Assembly (NCBI RefSeq): GCF_013280595.1
Contig: NZ_JAAATY010000010.1
Span: 1-64,000, forward strand
DNA from: Kibdelosporangium persicum
GTDB taxonomy: Bacteria; Actinomycetota; Actinomycetes; Mycobacteriales; Pseudonocardiaceae
Reading direction: 5' to 3'
DNA length: 64,000 nucleotides
Part shown: one piece after another, positions 50,534 to 58,995 of the stretch
Position numbering within the stretch: position 1 is the stretch's first letter
Layout: each line of letters opens with the position of its first letter
The notes under the pieces: model-generated
What the model was told of the DNA's origin: nothing
Seen by the model: the letters and a program-made list of their open reading frames with translations, nothing else
Database searches by the model: none
Position numbers and translations under genes: made by a program

Positions 50534-51271
50534 CTACATGCCGCCCCGCACGAACGGTCGCACGTCCCATCCCAGTGCGGAAAGCCGACGGCTGGCCGCT
50601 TCGATGTCGGGATGGCCCGGACCGTCGATCCACAGCGACCACAGCGTTGAGAACTGGAGGGACAGCGAGCCGTAGTCCTTGCTGATCGTCACTTCGAACG
50701 GAACCGTGTCGAAGTTGCGAATGTGCGGCCCGGCCACCCAGAGCGCGTCCGCGGACCGCTCCACGGGATAGGCGATCACTCCGGCGCCATGGGACACAAG
50801 CAGTTCGTCGCCTTCCACGCCGGCGGCCGTCGCGTCGGGCAGGCGAGCGCGGACCGTCTCGATCACCAACTCGTTCCACCCGGGCCGGGTGTCCGGCTCC
50901 GAACACCGCTGTCCTGCCAGAACGCCGGCGATCCAGCTGAGGATCGTGGCCCGGTCGAGGCGCTCACACCGGGTGATCACCGTGTCGGTCCAGATTCCCC
51001 GGATCTGGACGTCCGCCGGCAATGAGGCGACCCGGAGCTGGTGGTAAGGCGCGGACTGCCCCATGCCGGGCGGGAGCGGCAACCCGAACTCGGTCTCATG
51101 GCACGGGAATTCGCCATCCACTGAGAGCGGCTCGAAGAGGCCCGCGCCGAGCGCGGAGATCGCGTCGACCGCGATCTCCGCCAAGGCCAGCTGGTCACCG
51201 GCATCACATGGCGCGAGCAACTCGGCGTACACGTGTCCGCGGGACTTGGGCCGGATGCGTACCTCGGTCAC
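50534..51271 (-). CDS. Conserved-looking protein of unknown function
   Basis: A 245-residue cytosolic protein; GTG 51271 is preferred since GAGAGG lies eight bases upstream, while the longer frame begins with TTG. It lacks signal peptide and membrane segments. The N-terminal half is acidic with VRIRPKSRGHVYAELLAP, the C-terminal half has DELLVSHGAGVIAYPVERSADALW, DTVPFEVTISKDYGSLSLQFSTLW and a closing ASRRLSALGWDV. The last part may be an immunity-protein-like fold, but I do not recognise the family. It is convergent with the LLM gene. Confidence 0.7.
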   Translation of the reverse strand: MTEVRIRPKSRGHVYAELLAPCDAGDQLALAEIAVDAISALGAGLFEPLSVDGEFPCHETEFGLPLPPGMGQSAPYHQLRVASLPADVQIRGIWTDTVITRCERLDRATILSWIAGVLAGQRCSEPDTRPGWNELVIETVRARLPDATAAGVEGDELLVSHGAGVIAYPVERSADALWVAGPHIRNFDTVPFEVTISKDYGSLSLQFSTLWSLWIDGPGHPDIEAASRRLSALGWDVRPFVRGGM

Positions 51272-51414
51272 GTCCTCAGCCTCTCCGCGACTCACATGTG
51301 GTTGGTACAGCCTGCCGTACTCCGGGTTGTTCAGCCAGCGGGATCGATCACACCGCCTCAACAGGACATCGTGCACAGGGGAGAGCAAACAACCACCGGC
51401 ATAAGGGGTTCGTC

Positions 51415-52569
51415 ATGGACAACCGCACCGGCAAGTCGAAGGTTCGCCTCGTCGCAGTGCTGTCAGCCGTAGCCGTCCTGCTCAGCGGGGTGGCCGGCGC
51501 GCAGGCCGGCGCGAGCGAGAGCACACGTCATGACAACCCACTGCAACGGCGCCTCAACACGCTGGTCCAGGAGGACAAGTTCCCGGGAGTGACGGCAGCG
51601 GTGCGAGACCGGGACGGACGGACGCGGCACTACACGGCAGGCGTGGGCAACCTGGCCGGAAGGACACCGGTACCACGCAACGGTCAGATCCGCATGGGCA
51701 GCAACACCAAGATGTTCACCGCTGTGGTCGTGCTGCAACTGGTCGGCGAGCGCAGGATCAGCCTCGATGACCCGGTGGAGAAGTACCTGCCGAACGTCGT
51801 GCGCGCCGAAGGCGTCGACGGCCGCACCATCACCATCCGGCAACTGCTGCAACACACCAGCGGCCTCGCCGACTACGACCAGAAGCTCATGTCGGACCTG
51901 TTCGCGGCACTGCACCAGTACTACGAACCACGGGAACTGGTCGACGTCGCGCTGGGCGAGAAACCGGACGCGGCTCACGGCCAGTGGAGCTACAGCAACA
52001 CCAACTTCATCCTCGCCGGTCTGGTCGTGCAGAAGGTGACCGGCCGGCCGGTCGGCGAGGAGATCACCAACCGCGTGATCAACCGCATCGGCCTGCGGGA
52101 CACCTACTGGCCGGGAGTCGGCGAACAGGCCATCCGCGGCAGGCACCCGCACGGGTACCTGGCGATGAAACGTGGCGACGCGTGGACCGACGTGAGCGAG
52201 TCCGAGACCTCGGCGGCGTGGGCGGCGGGCGCGCTGGTCGGCACGCCGGTCGACCTCAACACCTTCATGACCGCCCTGGTCACCGGCAAGCTGCTCGAAC
52301 CCGAGCAGCTGAAGGAGATGCAGAAGACCATCCCCTCCCCCGGGTTCGACCTCACCGGGCAGGCGCGCTACGGCTTGGGGCTGGCGACGTTCGCGCTCAG
52401 CTGCGGCGGCTTCGCCTGGACGCACGGCGGCCTCGCAGTCGGCTACTCGACGTACAACGCCGTGACACCGGACGGCAAGGCGGCCACCATCGGCATCACC
52501 GGCCTGCCAAGGGACGTCACCGATCTACGGCACATGGAGGCGGCGCTCGACACAGCGCTGTGCACGTGA
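51415..52569 (+). CDS. Secreted class C beta-lactamase-fold serine hydrolase
   Basis: A 384-residue exported protein; ATG 51415 has AAGGGG seven bases upstream. Signal peptide cleaves near AQAGA (about 32). The serine-lysine motif is S96-N-T-K99, the tyrosine motif WSYSNTNF and the third motif HGG (AWTHGGLAVG). This matches D-alanyl-D-alanine carboxypeptidase and esterase-type members of the family more than true AmpC. It may trim peptidoglycan or hydrolyse small esters or peptides outside the cell. Confidence 0.9.
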   Translation: MDNRTGKSKVRLVAVLSAVAVLLSGVAGAQAGASESTRHDNPLQRRLNTLVQEDKFPGVTAAVRDRDGRTRHYTAGVGNLAGRTPVPRNGQIRMGSNTKMFTAVVVLQLVGERRISLDDPVEKYLPNVVRAEGVDGRTITIRQLLQHTSGLADYDQKLMSDLFAALHQYYEPRELVDVALGEKPDAAHGQWSYSNTNFILAGLVVQKVTGRPVGEEITNRVINRIGLRDTYWPGVGEQAIRGRHPHGYLAMKRGDAWTDVSESETSAAWAAGALVGTPVDLNTFMTALVTGKLLEPEQLKEMQKTIPSPGFDLTGQARYGLGLATFALSCGGFAWTHGGLAVGYSTYNAVTPDGKAATIGITGLPRDVTDLRHMEAALDTALCT

Positions 52570-52584
52570 GGCATCACAATCCGG

Positions 52585-52612
52585 ACGGGGTGGCGATTTG
52601 TCGCCACCCCGT
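52585..52612 (+). terminator. Hairpin terminator after the serine hydrolase
   Basis: ACGGGGTGGCGA (52585-52596) pairs perfectly with TCGCCACCCCGT (52601-52612) around TTTG, 15 bases beyond the stop. Being symmetric, it can also serve the convergent SDR gene. Confidence 0.85.
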
Positions 52613-52670
52613 TCCCACTGTCCACAGTAGAACTACGCACCGGGAGGGATTCTGGCGCCTGGCACCCGGC

Positions 52671-53411
52671 TCAGCCCTGGCGAGTCGGCCGGATGGTCAG
52701 GTCCCCGATCTCCACGTCGTCGGGCTGGTCGATGACGAAGGCGATCGCCCGCGCCACCGCCATGGGATCGATACCGAGCTCGGCCATGCTCTGCTGGACC
52801 TGTTCGCGCACAGCCGGATCGTCGACGGCGTTGTCGACGAGCTCGGTGCGGACGTAGCCCGGGGAGATCGACGTCGTGCGGAGGACCCCGTCGGTGCTCT
52901 CCTGCCGCAGGCCCTCCATAAGGGTGCGTACCGCGTTCTTCGTCCCGGCGTACACCGCCTGAGTGGGGACGATCTTCAAGCCGGAGGTCGAGGCGACGGT
53001 GACGAGGTGACCACTGCCCTGGCGGCGGAACACGGGCAGGGCCGCGGCGATCCCGTGCAGGATTCCTTTGAGGTTCACGTCGACCATCGCCGACCAGCCC
53101 TCGACGTCCAGATCGGCGACCGCGCCGATCCTGGCGATTCCGGCGTTGCCCACCAGGACGTCCAGCCGGCCGAAGCGCTCGACGGCGAGGGTGACGAGCG
53201 ACTGGAGGTCGTCGGGTTTCGTGACGTCCACGCGGGTGGCGGCCGCCTGGCCGCCGGTGGCTTCGATCTCGGCGACCAGCTGGTCCAGCCGGTCGGTGCG
53301 GCGGGCGCCGAGGACGACGGCCGCACCGAGTGAGGCCAGGTGGCGGGCTGTCGCCGCACCGATGCCGCTGCTGGCGCCCGTGATGGCGACGACCTTGCCG
53401 TGGGTGGTCAT
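52671..53411 (-). CDS. Short-chain dehydrogenase/reductase (SDR)
   Basis: A 246-residue classical SDR. Cofactor motif TGASSGIGAA at 11-20 with basic residues after strand 2 (GARRTDR) suggests NADP(H). NAG in LVGNAGIARIG, catalytic Ser in VASTSG and the Tyr-x3-Lys in AVYAGTKNAV are intact. It is divergent from a TetR gene; two palindromes in the 26-bp gap and TetR 5' end should give joint control. Substrate unknown. Confidence 0.9.
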   Translation of the reverse strand: MTTHGKVVAITGASSGIGAATARHLASLGAAVVLGARRTDRLDQLVAEIEATGGQAAATRVDVTKPDDLQSLVTLAVERFGRLDVLVGNAGIARIGAVADLDVEGWSAMVDVNLKGILHGIAAALPVFRRQGSGHLVTVASTSGLKIVPTQAVYAGTKNAVRTLMEGLRQESTDGVLRTTSISPGYVRTELVDNAVDDPAVREQVQQSMAELGIDPMAVARAIAFVIDQPDDVEIGDLTIRPTRQG

Positions 53412-53430
53412 GGAGCTCCTCCGGCTAGAG

Positions 53431-53477
53431 TGGACACATGTCCGGTTACTCCGACGACCATAGCGGACACGTGTCCG
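53431..53477. promoter_or_regulatory. Pair of GGACAC..GTCC operators at the SDR/TetR boundary
   Basis: TGGACACATGTCCG (53431-53444) and the perfect palindrome CGGACACGTGTCCG (53464-53477) are exactly 33 bp apart, about three helical turns, so dimers would sit on one face of DNA. The first spans the TetR start codon; the second lies inside its coding region. Confidence 0.75.
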
Positions 53478-54040
53478 GTTCTGTCAAGCGCGGCGGAACA
53501 CGACGTGCCGACGCCCAGCGCAACCGGGAGCGAATCCTTCAGGCGGCGCGCGATCTCCTGCACGAGCCGGGAGAACTGAAGCTCAACGCGGTCGCGAAGG
53601 CCTGCGGCATCGGACAAGGCACGCTGTACCGGCACTTCCCGACACGCGAGGACCTCCTCTCCGAGCTGTACCGCCACGAAGTGGAAGAACTGGTCGCCGC
53701 CGCGCCACACCTGCTGGCGACTCACGAACCGCTGGACGCGTTGGCGGCGTGGTTCGACCGGGTGGCCGCCTACGCCCGGATCAAGCGCGACGTGTTCGCC
53801 GCCGTCGAGGCGGCGACGTGGCAGGACCTCAGTGCCCACAGCCTTGGCCCGATCGGTGACGCGGTGGAACTGCTGCTGGCTGCCGGCCGCTCGGCCGGCA
53901 GCATCCGCGCCGACACCGAGGCCCGCGACGTCATCGTGCTCATCAGCTGGTTGTCCCGGCTGGACGATGCCGAACTCGACGCACGCGGGCAACGGTTGCT
54001 GTCGATCCTCGTCGACGGTCTCCGCGCACACCGCCACTGA
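53438..54040 (+). CDS. TetR-family regulator of the SDR gene
   Basis: A 200-residue TetR protein. HTH: KLNAVAKACGIGQGTLYRHFPTREDLLSELY. The C-terminal domain resembles the SbtR/TetR_C_33 group (SRLDDAELDARGQRLL). The ATG at 53438 has no good ribosome binding site and lies inside an operator, so the message may be leaderless; GTG 53471 would cut 11 residues. It probably represses itself and the divergent SDR gene. Confidence 0.9.
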   Translation: MSGYSDDHSGHVSGSVKRGGTRRADAQRNRERILQAARDLLHEPGELKLNAVAKACGIGQGTLYRHFPTREDLLSELYRHEVEELVAAAPHLLATHEPLDALAAWFDRVAAYARIKRDVFAAVEAATWQDLSAHSLGPIGDAVELLLAAGRSAGSIRADTEARDVIVLISWLSRLDDAELDARGQRLLSILVDGLRAHRH

Positions 54041-54221
54041 GCCCTGTCTCGGATCTCACGCACGGCGAGCGAGTCACAGCAAGCGGCAGCCCGGATTCCG
54101 CCGGAGTCCCGTGATTCAGCGACGGGCCGCTGCATTGGACCAGTTGTCCGCGCGGTGACGCCGAATCTTCAGTGCGGCCAACGGCTTTCGCGTCACCGGC
54201 GCGGTAGGCGCCGGCTGCCGT

Positions 54222-55097
54222 TCAGAAGACCGCGATCGGGTTGACAGGAACTCCCGTCATGCCGTGGATACGTGGTGGCGCGGCGACGAACATGAAGCTG
54301 TAGCGCCCGAGTTCCGCACAGACGGCGGCCAGTTCGTCGGCGTCCACGGCATCGATGAGCGGCATTCCCATCCGCGGTAAGGCCACCCCGTGCATAGCCG
54401 ACGGAACGTCAGGCCGCTGCGGGTACATGTCCCCGAGATCCCCGGCGTACACCGACACGCCGCGGTCGTGCATCCAGCGCGCCGCGTCGATGGCCATGCC
54501 CGGCATCGGGTTGCCGCGATAGCGGGTCTCCATCCAGCCGAACCGCACGACGAGCGCGTCACCGGACTCCACACGGACTCCGAACCGCTCCTCCGCCGCG
54601 TCGAGATCCTGCGACGTGATCGCACGGTCGACGGGCACCGGGCCGTCGGCCCCGAGGTCGAGCAGGACACCCCTGGTCACGATCCCGGCCGCGAACGCCG
54701 TGGTCGACCCGTGCACGACGCCGCCCATGGTGACGCTTTCGCCCACCGGACGCCCGGGATACACCTGGCCGTCCTGCACGATGTGCGACAACGCATCCAG
54801 GTGCGTGGACAAGGTGTGGTGATTGGTGAACAGCATGACGTCCGCGTGTGCGGGCGCCGGACTCCCGGTGTACGCCATGATCTGCCGGACCGGTGACTCC
54901 TCGGCGGTCTGCGGCGCGAACGGGCCGCTGAAGACCGGCGCAGGCTGGATGGGGACAGCCAGGGACACCGAGCGGCCGGTGCGCACCTCACGCGCGGCCC
55001 GCTCGCGAACCTCGTCGGTGATCAGGTTCAACGTGCCCAGTTCGTCGTCGTCACCCCACCGGCCCCAGTTGCTCGGCAGCTCATCACGATCAGTCAT
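54222..55097 (-). CDS. Cyclase-family metal hydrolase
   Basis: A 291-residue protein starting at ATG 55097; the open frame extends thousands of bases upstream only because the opposite strand is a GC-rich gene. The metal motif is STH99-L-D101-ALSH105, complete, unlike the Gln variant encoded at 31288-32520. Other parts: NWGRWGDDDELGTLN at the start (typical of the family), GVLLDLGAD, DALVVRFGWME and AAPPRIHGMTGVPVNPIAVF at the end. Family members hydrolyse cyclic amides or kynurenine-like substrates. No signal peptide. Confidence 0.88.
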   Translation of the reverse strand: MTDRDELPSNWGRWGDDDELGTLNLITDEVRERAAREVRTGRSVSLAVPIQPAPVFSGPFAPQTAEESPVRQIMAYTGSPAPAHADVMLFTNHHTLSTHLDALSHIVQDGQVYPGRPVGESVTMGGVVHGSTTAFAAGIVTRGVLLDLGADGPVPVDRAITSQDLDAAEERFGVRVESGDALVVRFGWMETRYRGNPMPGMAIDAARWMHDRGVSVYAGDLGDMYPQRPDVPSAMHGVALPRMGMPLIDAVDADELAAVCAELGRYSFMFVAAPPRIHGMTGVPVNPIAVF

Positions 55098-55172
55098 GAT
55101 CGCGAGCCTATGGGAAAGCGTGGCAGCGTCGCCGACGGCGGTGACGCGACCTGACGGCGCGTTTTGGCCACC

Positions 55173-55219
55173 CCCTCGTGAGTGTTTGTCATTAGAACCC
55201 CGATAAACACTCACGAGGG
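55173..55219. repeat. Dispersed palindromic element, copy 2
   Basis: Outer arms CCCTCGTGAGTGTTT (55173-55187) and its complement (55205-55219) are identical to copy 1 at 22087-22136. The central part differs (17 nt here, 20 nt there) but keeps GTC at the left edge, GAT at the right edge and a central TAGAACCC or GTTCTAACCC core. Here it lies between divergent genes, where a terminator is not needed. Confidence 0.85.
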
Positions 55220-55255
55220 TCCTTGCGGATGCGGGACGGGCCCGCTTACGCTCCC

Positions 55256-55269
55256 TGGGAGCGCTCCCA
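55256..55269. promoter_or_regulatory. CelR/CebR cellulose-utilisation operator
   Basis: TGGGAGCGCTCCCA is the perfect 14-bp palindrome bound by the LacI-type repressors CelR/CebR in actinobacteria, released by cello-oligosaccharides. It lies 44 bases upstream of the GH9 cellulase start. The repressor gene itself is not in the window. Confidence 0.92.
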
Positions 55270-55313
55270 GAAGTGTCGTCGACCGTCAGAGCAGACGGAG
55301 GAGACCCAACCCG

Positions 55314-58199
55314 ATGAGATCGCTTTCCCCTGCCCGCAGGCGCCGGCGCGCGACTGCGACCCTTGCCCTTGTCGCCATCACCGCCGCGCTCGGCACCGGC
55401 ACAGCCCAGGCTGCCGCCTACGAACGGATACTCAACGGCACCTTCGCCTCGGGTACCGCTGACCCGTGGTGGGCCAGTGCCGGAGTGACCAACCGCGTCG
55501 TCGGCGGCGAGCTGTGCGCCTCGGTCACCGGCGGTACGACGAACCCGTGGGACGCTCTGATCGGCCAGAACGGCGTGCCGTTCGAGGCCGGGCAGCAGTA
55601 CACGATGTCCTTCGACGCCTACGCCACCACGCCCCAGTCCATCGCGGCCAACGCGGGTGAAGCCGTCAGCCCGTACCGGGGTATCGCCCGGCACGAGGTG
55701 CAGCTGACCACCAGCAAGCAGAAGTACACCTTCACGTTCACCTCCGAGCTGGACTTCCCGGACCTGGGCAACGGGCAGATCACCTTCCAACTCGGCGGCA
55801 ACGCGGCGAACAACACCGTCTGCGTGGACAACGTCTCCTTGGTCGGCGGCGTGATCCCGCCCGGCGGCCCGGGCGCGCCGACCAAGAAGGTCCAGGTCGA
55901 TCAGGTCGCGTACGTGCCGGGCCTGCCGAAGCACGCGACCCTGGTGTCCGACACGACGACCGCGCAGACGTGGTCGCTGAAGAACTCCGCGGGCACGACC
56001 GTCGCCACCGGCCAGACCACGCCGAAGGGCGTCGACACGTTGTCCGGCGACCCGGTGCACCTGATCGACTTCTCGTCCTACGACACCGCGGGCACCGGGT
56101 ACACGCTCACTGTCGGCGCGGAGTCCAGCTTCCCGTTCGACATCTCCGCCGACGCCATGAAGAAGCTGCGGTACGACTCGTTGGCGTTCTTCTACCACCA
56201 GCGCAGCGGCGTCGAGATCCAGGCGCAGTACGTCGGCGCGACGTACGCGCGACCGGCCGGTCACGTCAACGTCGCGCCCAACCAGGGCGACAACAACGTG
56301 CCCTGCCGGTCCGACCTGAACTGCGGCTACACGCTGGACGTGCGCGGCGGCTGGTACGACGCGGGTGACCACGGCAAGTACGTCGTCAACGGCGGCATCT
56401 CGGCGTGGCAGGTGCTCAACACCTACGAACGCGCCAAGCTGATCGGTGACGCCGCCGCGCTCGGCGACGGCAAGCTGTCCATCCCGGAGCAGGCCAACGG
56501 TGTGCCCGACGTCCTCGACGAGGCCCGGTGGGAGGTCGAGTTCCTGCTGAAGATGCAGGCGCCGGACGGCATGGTGCACCACAAGATCCACGACGCGAAC
56601 TGGACCGCTCTGCCCACGTTGCCGCACCAGGACAGCCAAGTGCGCAGGTTGTCGGCGACAAGCACCGCGGCGACGCTGAACATGGCGGCGGTCGCGGCGC
56701 AGGCGGCCCGCATCTGGAAGACGATCGACCCGGCCTTCGCCGACAAGGCCCTTGCCGCCGCGAAGAAGGCGTACGCCGCGGCGAAGGCGAACCCGAACAA
56801 GATCGCCGACCCGAACGACGGCACCGGCGGCGGTGCGTACTCCGACACCACACTGACCGACGAGTTCTACTGGGCCGCCGCGGAGATGTACACGACGACC
56901 GGCGAAACGTCCTACCGCGCGGACGTGACCGGCTCGTCCCTCTACAAGGGACAGTCGCTCAACGACCGCGGTTACGACTGGGGCGCCACCGGTCCGCTGG
57001 GCGACATCACGCTCGCGTTGGTGCCCAACGGCCTTCCGGCACAGGACGTCGCCGCGATCAAGGCGGCCTTCGTGGCCACGGCGGACAAGCACCTGAACCA
57101 GATGGCCTCGCAGGGCTACCCCGCGCCGTACCGGGAGCCGGACGGCACGTACGTGTGGGGCTCGAACGGCCTGATCGCCAACAACGCGTCGGTGCTCGCG
57201 CTGGCGCACGACTTCACCGGCGCGGCCAAGTACCGCGAGGGCGTGTTCCAGGCGATGCACTACCTGTTGGGCCGCAACCCGGTGAGCTACTCCTACGTCA
57301 GCGGGTACGGCGAGCAGCCGGTGAAGAACGTGCACCACCGGCATTGGGCCAACCAACTCGACCAGACGCTGCCCATCGCGCCACCAGGGGCGCTGTCCGG
57401 CGGCCCGAACAGCGCGCTGCAGGACCCCGTCGCCACACGCCTGCTCCAGGGCTGCAAGCCGCAGAAGTGCTTCGTGGACCACATCGAGGCGTACTCGCTC
57501 AACGAGGTCACGGTCAACTGGAACTCGGCGCTGGCGTGGATCGCCAACTGGGCGGCGGAGAAGTCGGGCCCCTCGGTCCCGCCGGACAACACTCCCCCGA
57601 CCACGCCGGGCACTCCGGTCGCGTCCGGCGTCACCGGCACGGGCGTGACGCTGAACTGGACCGCGTCGAGCGACTCGGAAAGCGGCGTCCGAGGCTACGA
57701 CGTCATCTCCATCGAAGGCGACACGCAGCGCGTGGTCACCACCGTCACCGGCACCTCCGCGACGTTGACCGGACTGAGCCCGAACACCACGTACCGGCTC
57801 GCCGTCAAGGCACGTAACGGCGCCGGGCTCACGTCCGCGCTCTCCGGCACGGTCTCGGTGACGACCACATCGGACGGCCAGACGTCCTGCAAGATCACCT
57901 ATCAGGCCAACGGGTGGAGCAACGGCCTGTCCGCGACCGTCACGATCACCAACACCAGCAGCGCTGAGTGGAGTTCCTGGACACTCGGATTCACCTGGCC
58001 CGGCAACCAGAAGGTCACGCATGGCTGGTCGGCCACCTGGACGCAGACCGCGGCCGCGGTGACCGCCACCTCCATGTCGTGGAACGGCCGCGTGCCGGCC
58101 GGCGGCTCGGTGCAGACCGGGTTCAACGCCTCGTCGACCGCGCCGCACGCGGAGCCGACCGGCTTCACCGTGAACGGTCAGGCCTGCTCGAAGGGCTGA
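55314..58199 (+). CDS. Secreted multidomain GH9 cellulase with CBM2
   Basis: A 961-residue exported glycanase starting at ATG 55314. Order: signal peptide (to about 33), CBM4_9-like sandwich (about 35-180), CelD-type Ig-like domain (about 190-280), GH9 catalytic domain (about 285-755), linker, fibronectin type III (about 770-850) and CBM2 (about 860-961, starting SCKITYQANGWSNG). GH9 marks: WYDAGDHGKYVVNGG (nucleophile-activating Asp pair), RNPVSYSYVSGYG, HHRHW and the acid Glu in EAYSLNEVTVNWNSAL. It should cut crystalline cellulose, probably processively. A CelR/CebR operator upstream implies induction by cello-oligosaccharides. Confidence 0.95.
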   Translation: MRSLSPARRRRRATATLALVAITAALGTGTAQAAAYERILNGTFASGTADPWWASAGVTNRVVGGELCASVTGGTTNPWDALIGQNGVPFEAGQQYTMSFDAYATTPQSIAANAGEAVSPYRGIARHEVQLTTSKQKYTFTFTSELDFPDLGNGQITFQLGGNAANNTVCVDNVSLVGGVIPPGGPGAPTKKVQVDQVAYVPGLPKHATLVSDTTTAQTWSLKNSAGTTVATGQTTPKGVDTLSGDPVHLIDFSSYDTAGTGYTLTVGAESSFPFDISADAMKKLRYDSLAFFYHQRSGVEIQAQYVGATYARPAGHVNVAPNQGDNNVPCRSDLNCGYTLDVRGGWYDAGDHGKYVVNGGISAWQVLNTYERAKLIGDAAALGDGKLSIPEQANGVPDVLDEARWEVEFLLKMQAPDGMVHHKIHDANWTALPTLPHQDSQVRRLSATSTAATLNMAAVAAQAARIWKTIDPAFADKALAAAKKAYAAAKANPNKIADPNDGTGGGAYSDTTLTDEFYWAAAEMYTTTGETSYRADVTGSSLYKGQSLNDRGYDWGATGPLGDITLALVPNGLPAQDVAAIKAAFVATADKHLNQMASQGYPAPYREPDGTYVWGSNGLIANNASVLALAHDFTGAAKYREGVFQAMHYLLGRNPVSYSYVSGYGEQPVKNVHHRHWANQLDQTLPIAPPGALSGGPNSALQDPVATRLLQGCKPQKCFVDHIEAYSLNEVTVNWNSALAWIANWAAEKSGPSVPPDNTPPTTPGTPVASGVTGTGVTLNWTASSDSESGVRGYDVISIEGDTQRVVTTVTGTSATLTGLSPNTTYRLAVKARNGAGLTSALSGTVSVTTTSDGQTSCKITYQANGWSNGLSATVTITNTSSAEWSSWTLGFTWPGNQKVTHGWSATWTQTAAAVTATSMSWNGRVPAGGSVQTGFNASSTAPHAEPTGFTVNGQACSKG

Positions 58200-58236
58200 C
58201 CTGGCAGCACCCGGAACACCGCCGACATCGATACCC

Positions 58237-58279
58237 GAGCGGCTGGTCCGCACAGCCAGGCTGTGCGGACCAGCCGCTC
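58237..58279. terminator. Strong bidirectional hairpin terminator
   Basis: GAGCGGCTGGTCCGCACAG (58237-58255) pairs perfectly over 19 bp with 58261-58279 around a 5-nt loop. It lies between the convergent GH9 and TetR genes. Confidence 0.9.
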
Positions 58280-58302
58280 TCCCACTTCTCGGACCATCTG
58301 AT

Positions 58303-58899
58303 TCAGCCGGGGGTCACGACCCGCCGAACGCTGTCGCGGAGCAGGGCTCGCCGCCGCTCGTGCAGTTCCGGCGGTTCCTGCTCGCTGGCGGCGTAGACGT
58401 TGCTGACTGGCGACCACGCCATGGACATCGCGATGACCATGGCCATCAGGTCGAACGGATCGCCGTCCCGGACGATGCCCGCGGCTTGCGCGCCGGCGAT
58501 GGCGCGGAGCTTGGCGTCATCGAGCCGGTTCGCGTCATCGACGAGATGACCGACCGGACGTCGTTCCAGACGTGCCCACGTGGCCAGCCGGATCAGGTCG
58601 GGGCGACGCAGGTACTCGTCGTACAGCCGGACGGCCCAGTCCGCGAGGTCGGTCGCGTTGATCGGGACGACGGTCATGATCCGCTCCAGTGAGCCGGAGA
58701 AGATCGCGTCGAACAGGCCTTCCTTGCTGCCGAAATAGGCGTAGAGCTGGGCTTTGTTGGTGCGTGCCGCCGCCACGATCCGCTCGATTCGCGCCCCGGC
58801 GATGCCGTACTCGGCGAACTCCTGGGTCGCCACGTCCAGAATCCGCTGCCGGGTGGCGGCACCACGCGAAGTCTGCGGCGTCAGAGGCGTCTGGGCCAT
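58303..58899 (-). CDS. TetR-family regulator of the alcohol dehydrogenase
   Basis: A 198-residue TetR protein starting at ATG 58899 (MAQTPLTP). HTH: FAEYGIAGARIERIVAAARTNKAQLYAYFGSKEGL, close to the TetR_C_17-like group. It is divergent from the zinc alcohol dehydrogenase; two matching sites with an AGAC/GGTT-type core lie between them, so self-regulation and control of the dehydrogenase are likely. Confidence 0.9.
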   Translation of the reverse strand: MAQTPLTPQTSRGAATRQRILDVATQEFAEYGIAGARIERIVAAARTNKAQLYAYFGSKEGLFDAIFSGSLERIMTVVPINATDLADWAVRLYDEYLRRPDLIRLATWARLERRPVGHLVDDANRLDDAKLRAIAGAQAAGIVRDGDPFDLMAMVIAMSMAWSPVSNVYAASEQEPPELHERRRALLRDSVRRVVTPG

Positions 58900-58914
58900 A
58901 CCGAGCACGATAAC

Positions 58915-58982
58915 AACAGACCAGTCGGTTTGCCTCAGAGAGGGTGGACGGTTACGCTCCAAATAGACCGAACAGTCTGTTT
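58915..58982. promoter_or_regulatory. Dehydrogenase promoter with two TetR-type sites
   Basis: Site 1 AACAGACCAGTCGGTTT (58915-58931) and site 2 AGACCGAACAGTCTGTTT (58965-58982) share an A(G)ACC-N-CAGTC-GTTT pattern. A promoter TTGCCT (58930-58935) and TACGCT (58953-58958), 17 bases apart, lies between them and reads toward the dehydrogenase. Confidence 0.65.
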
Positions 58983-58995
58983 GCGAAGGAGTCGC

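Noticed and set aside
55098-58253. Upstream 1050 codons of the minus-strand frame ending in the cyclase
   Set aside because: Antisense of the GH9 cellulase; the family N terminus NWGRWGDDDELG begins just after ATG 55097.
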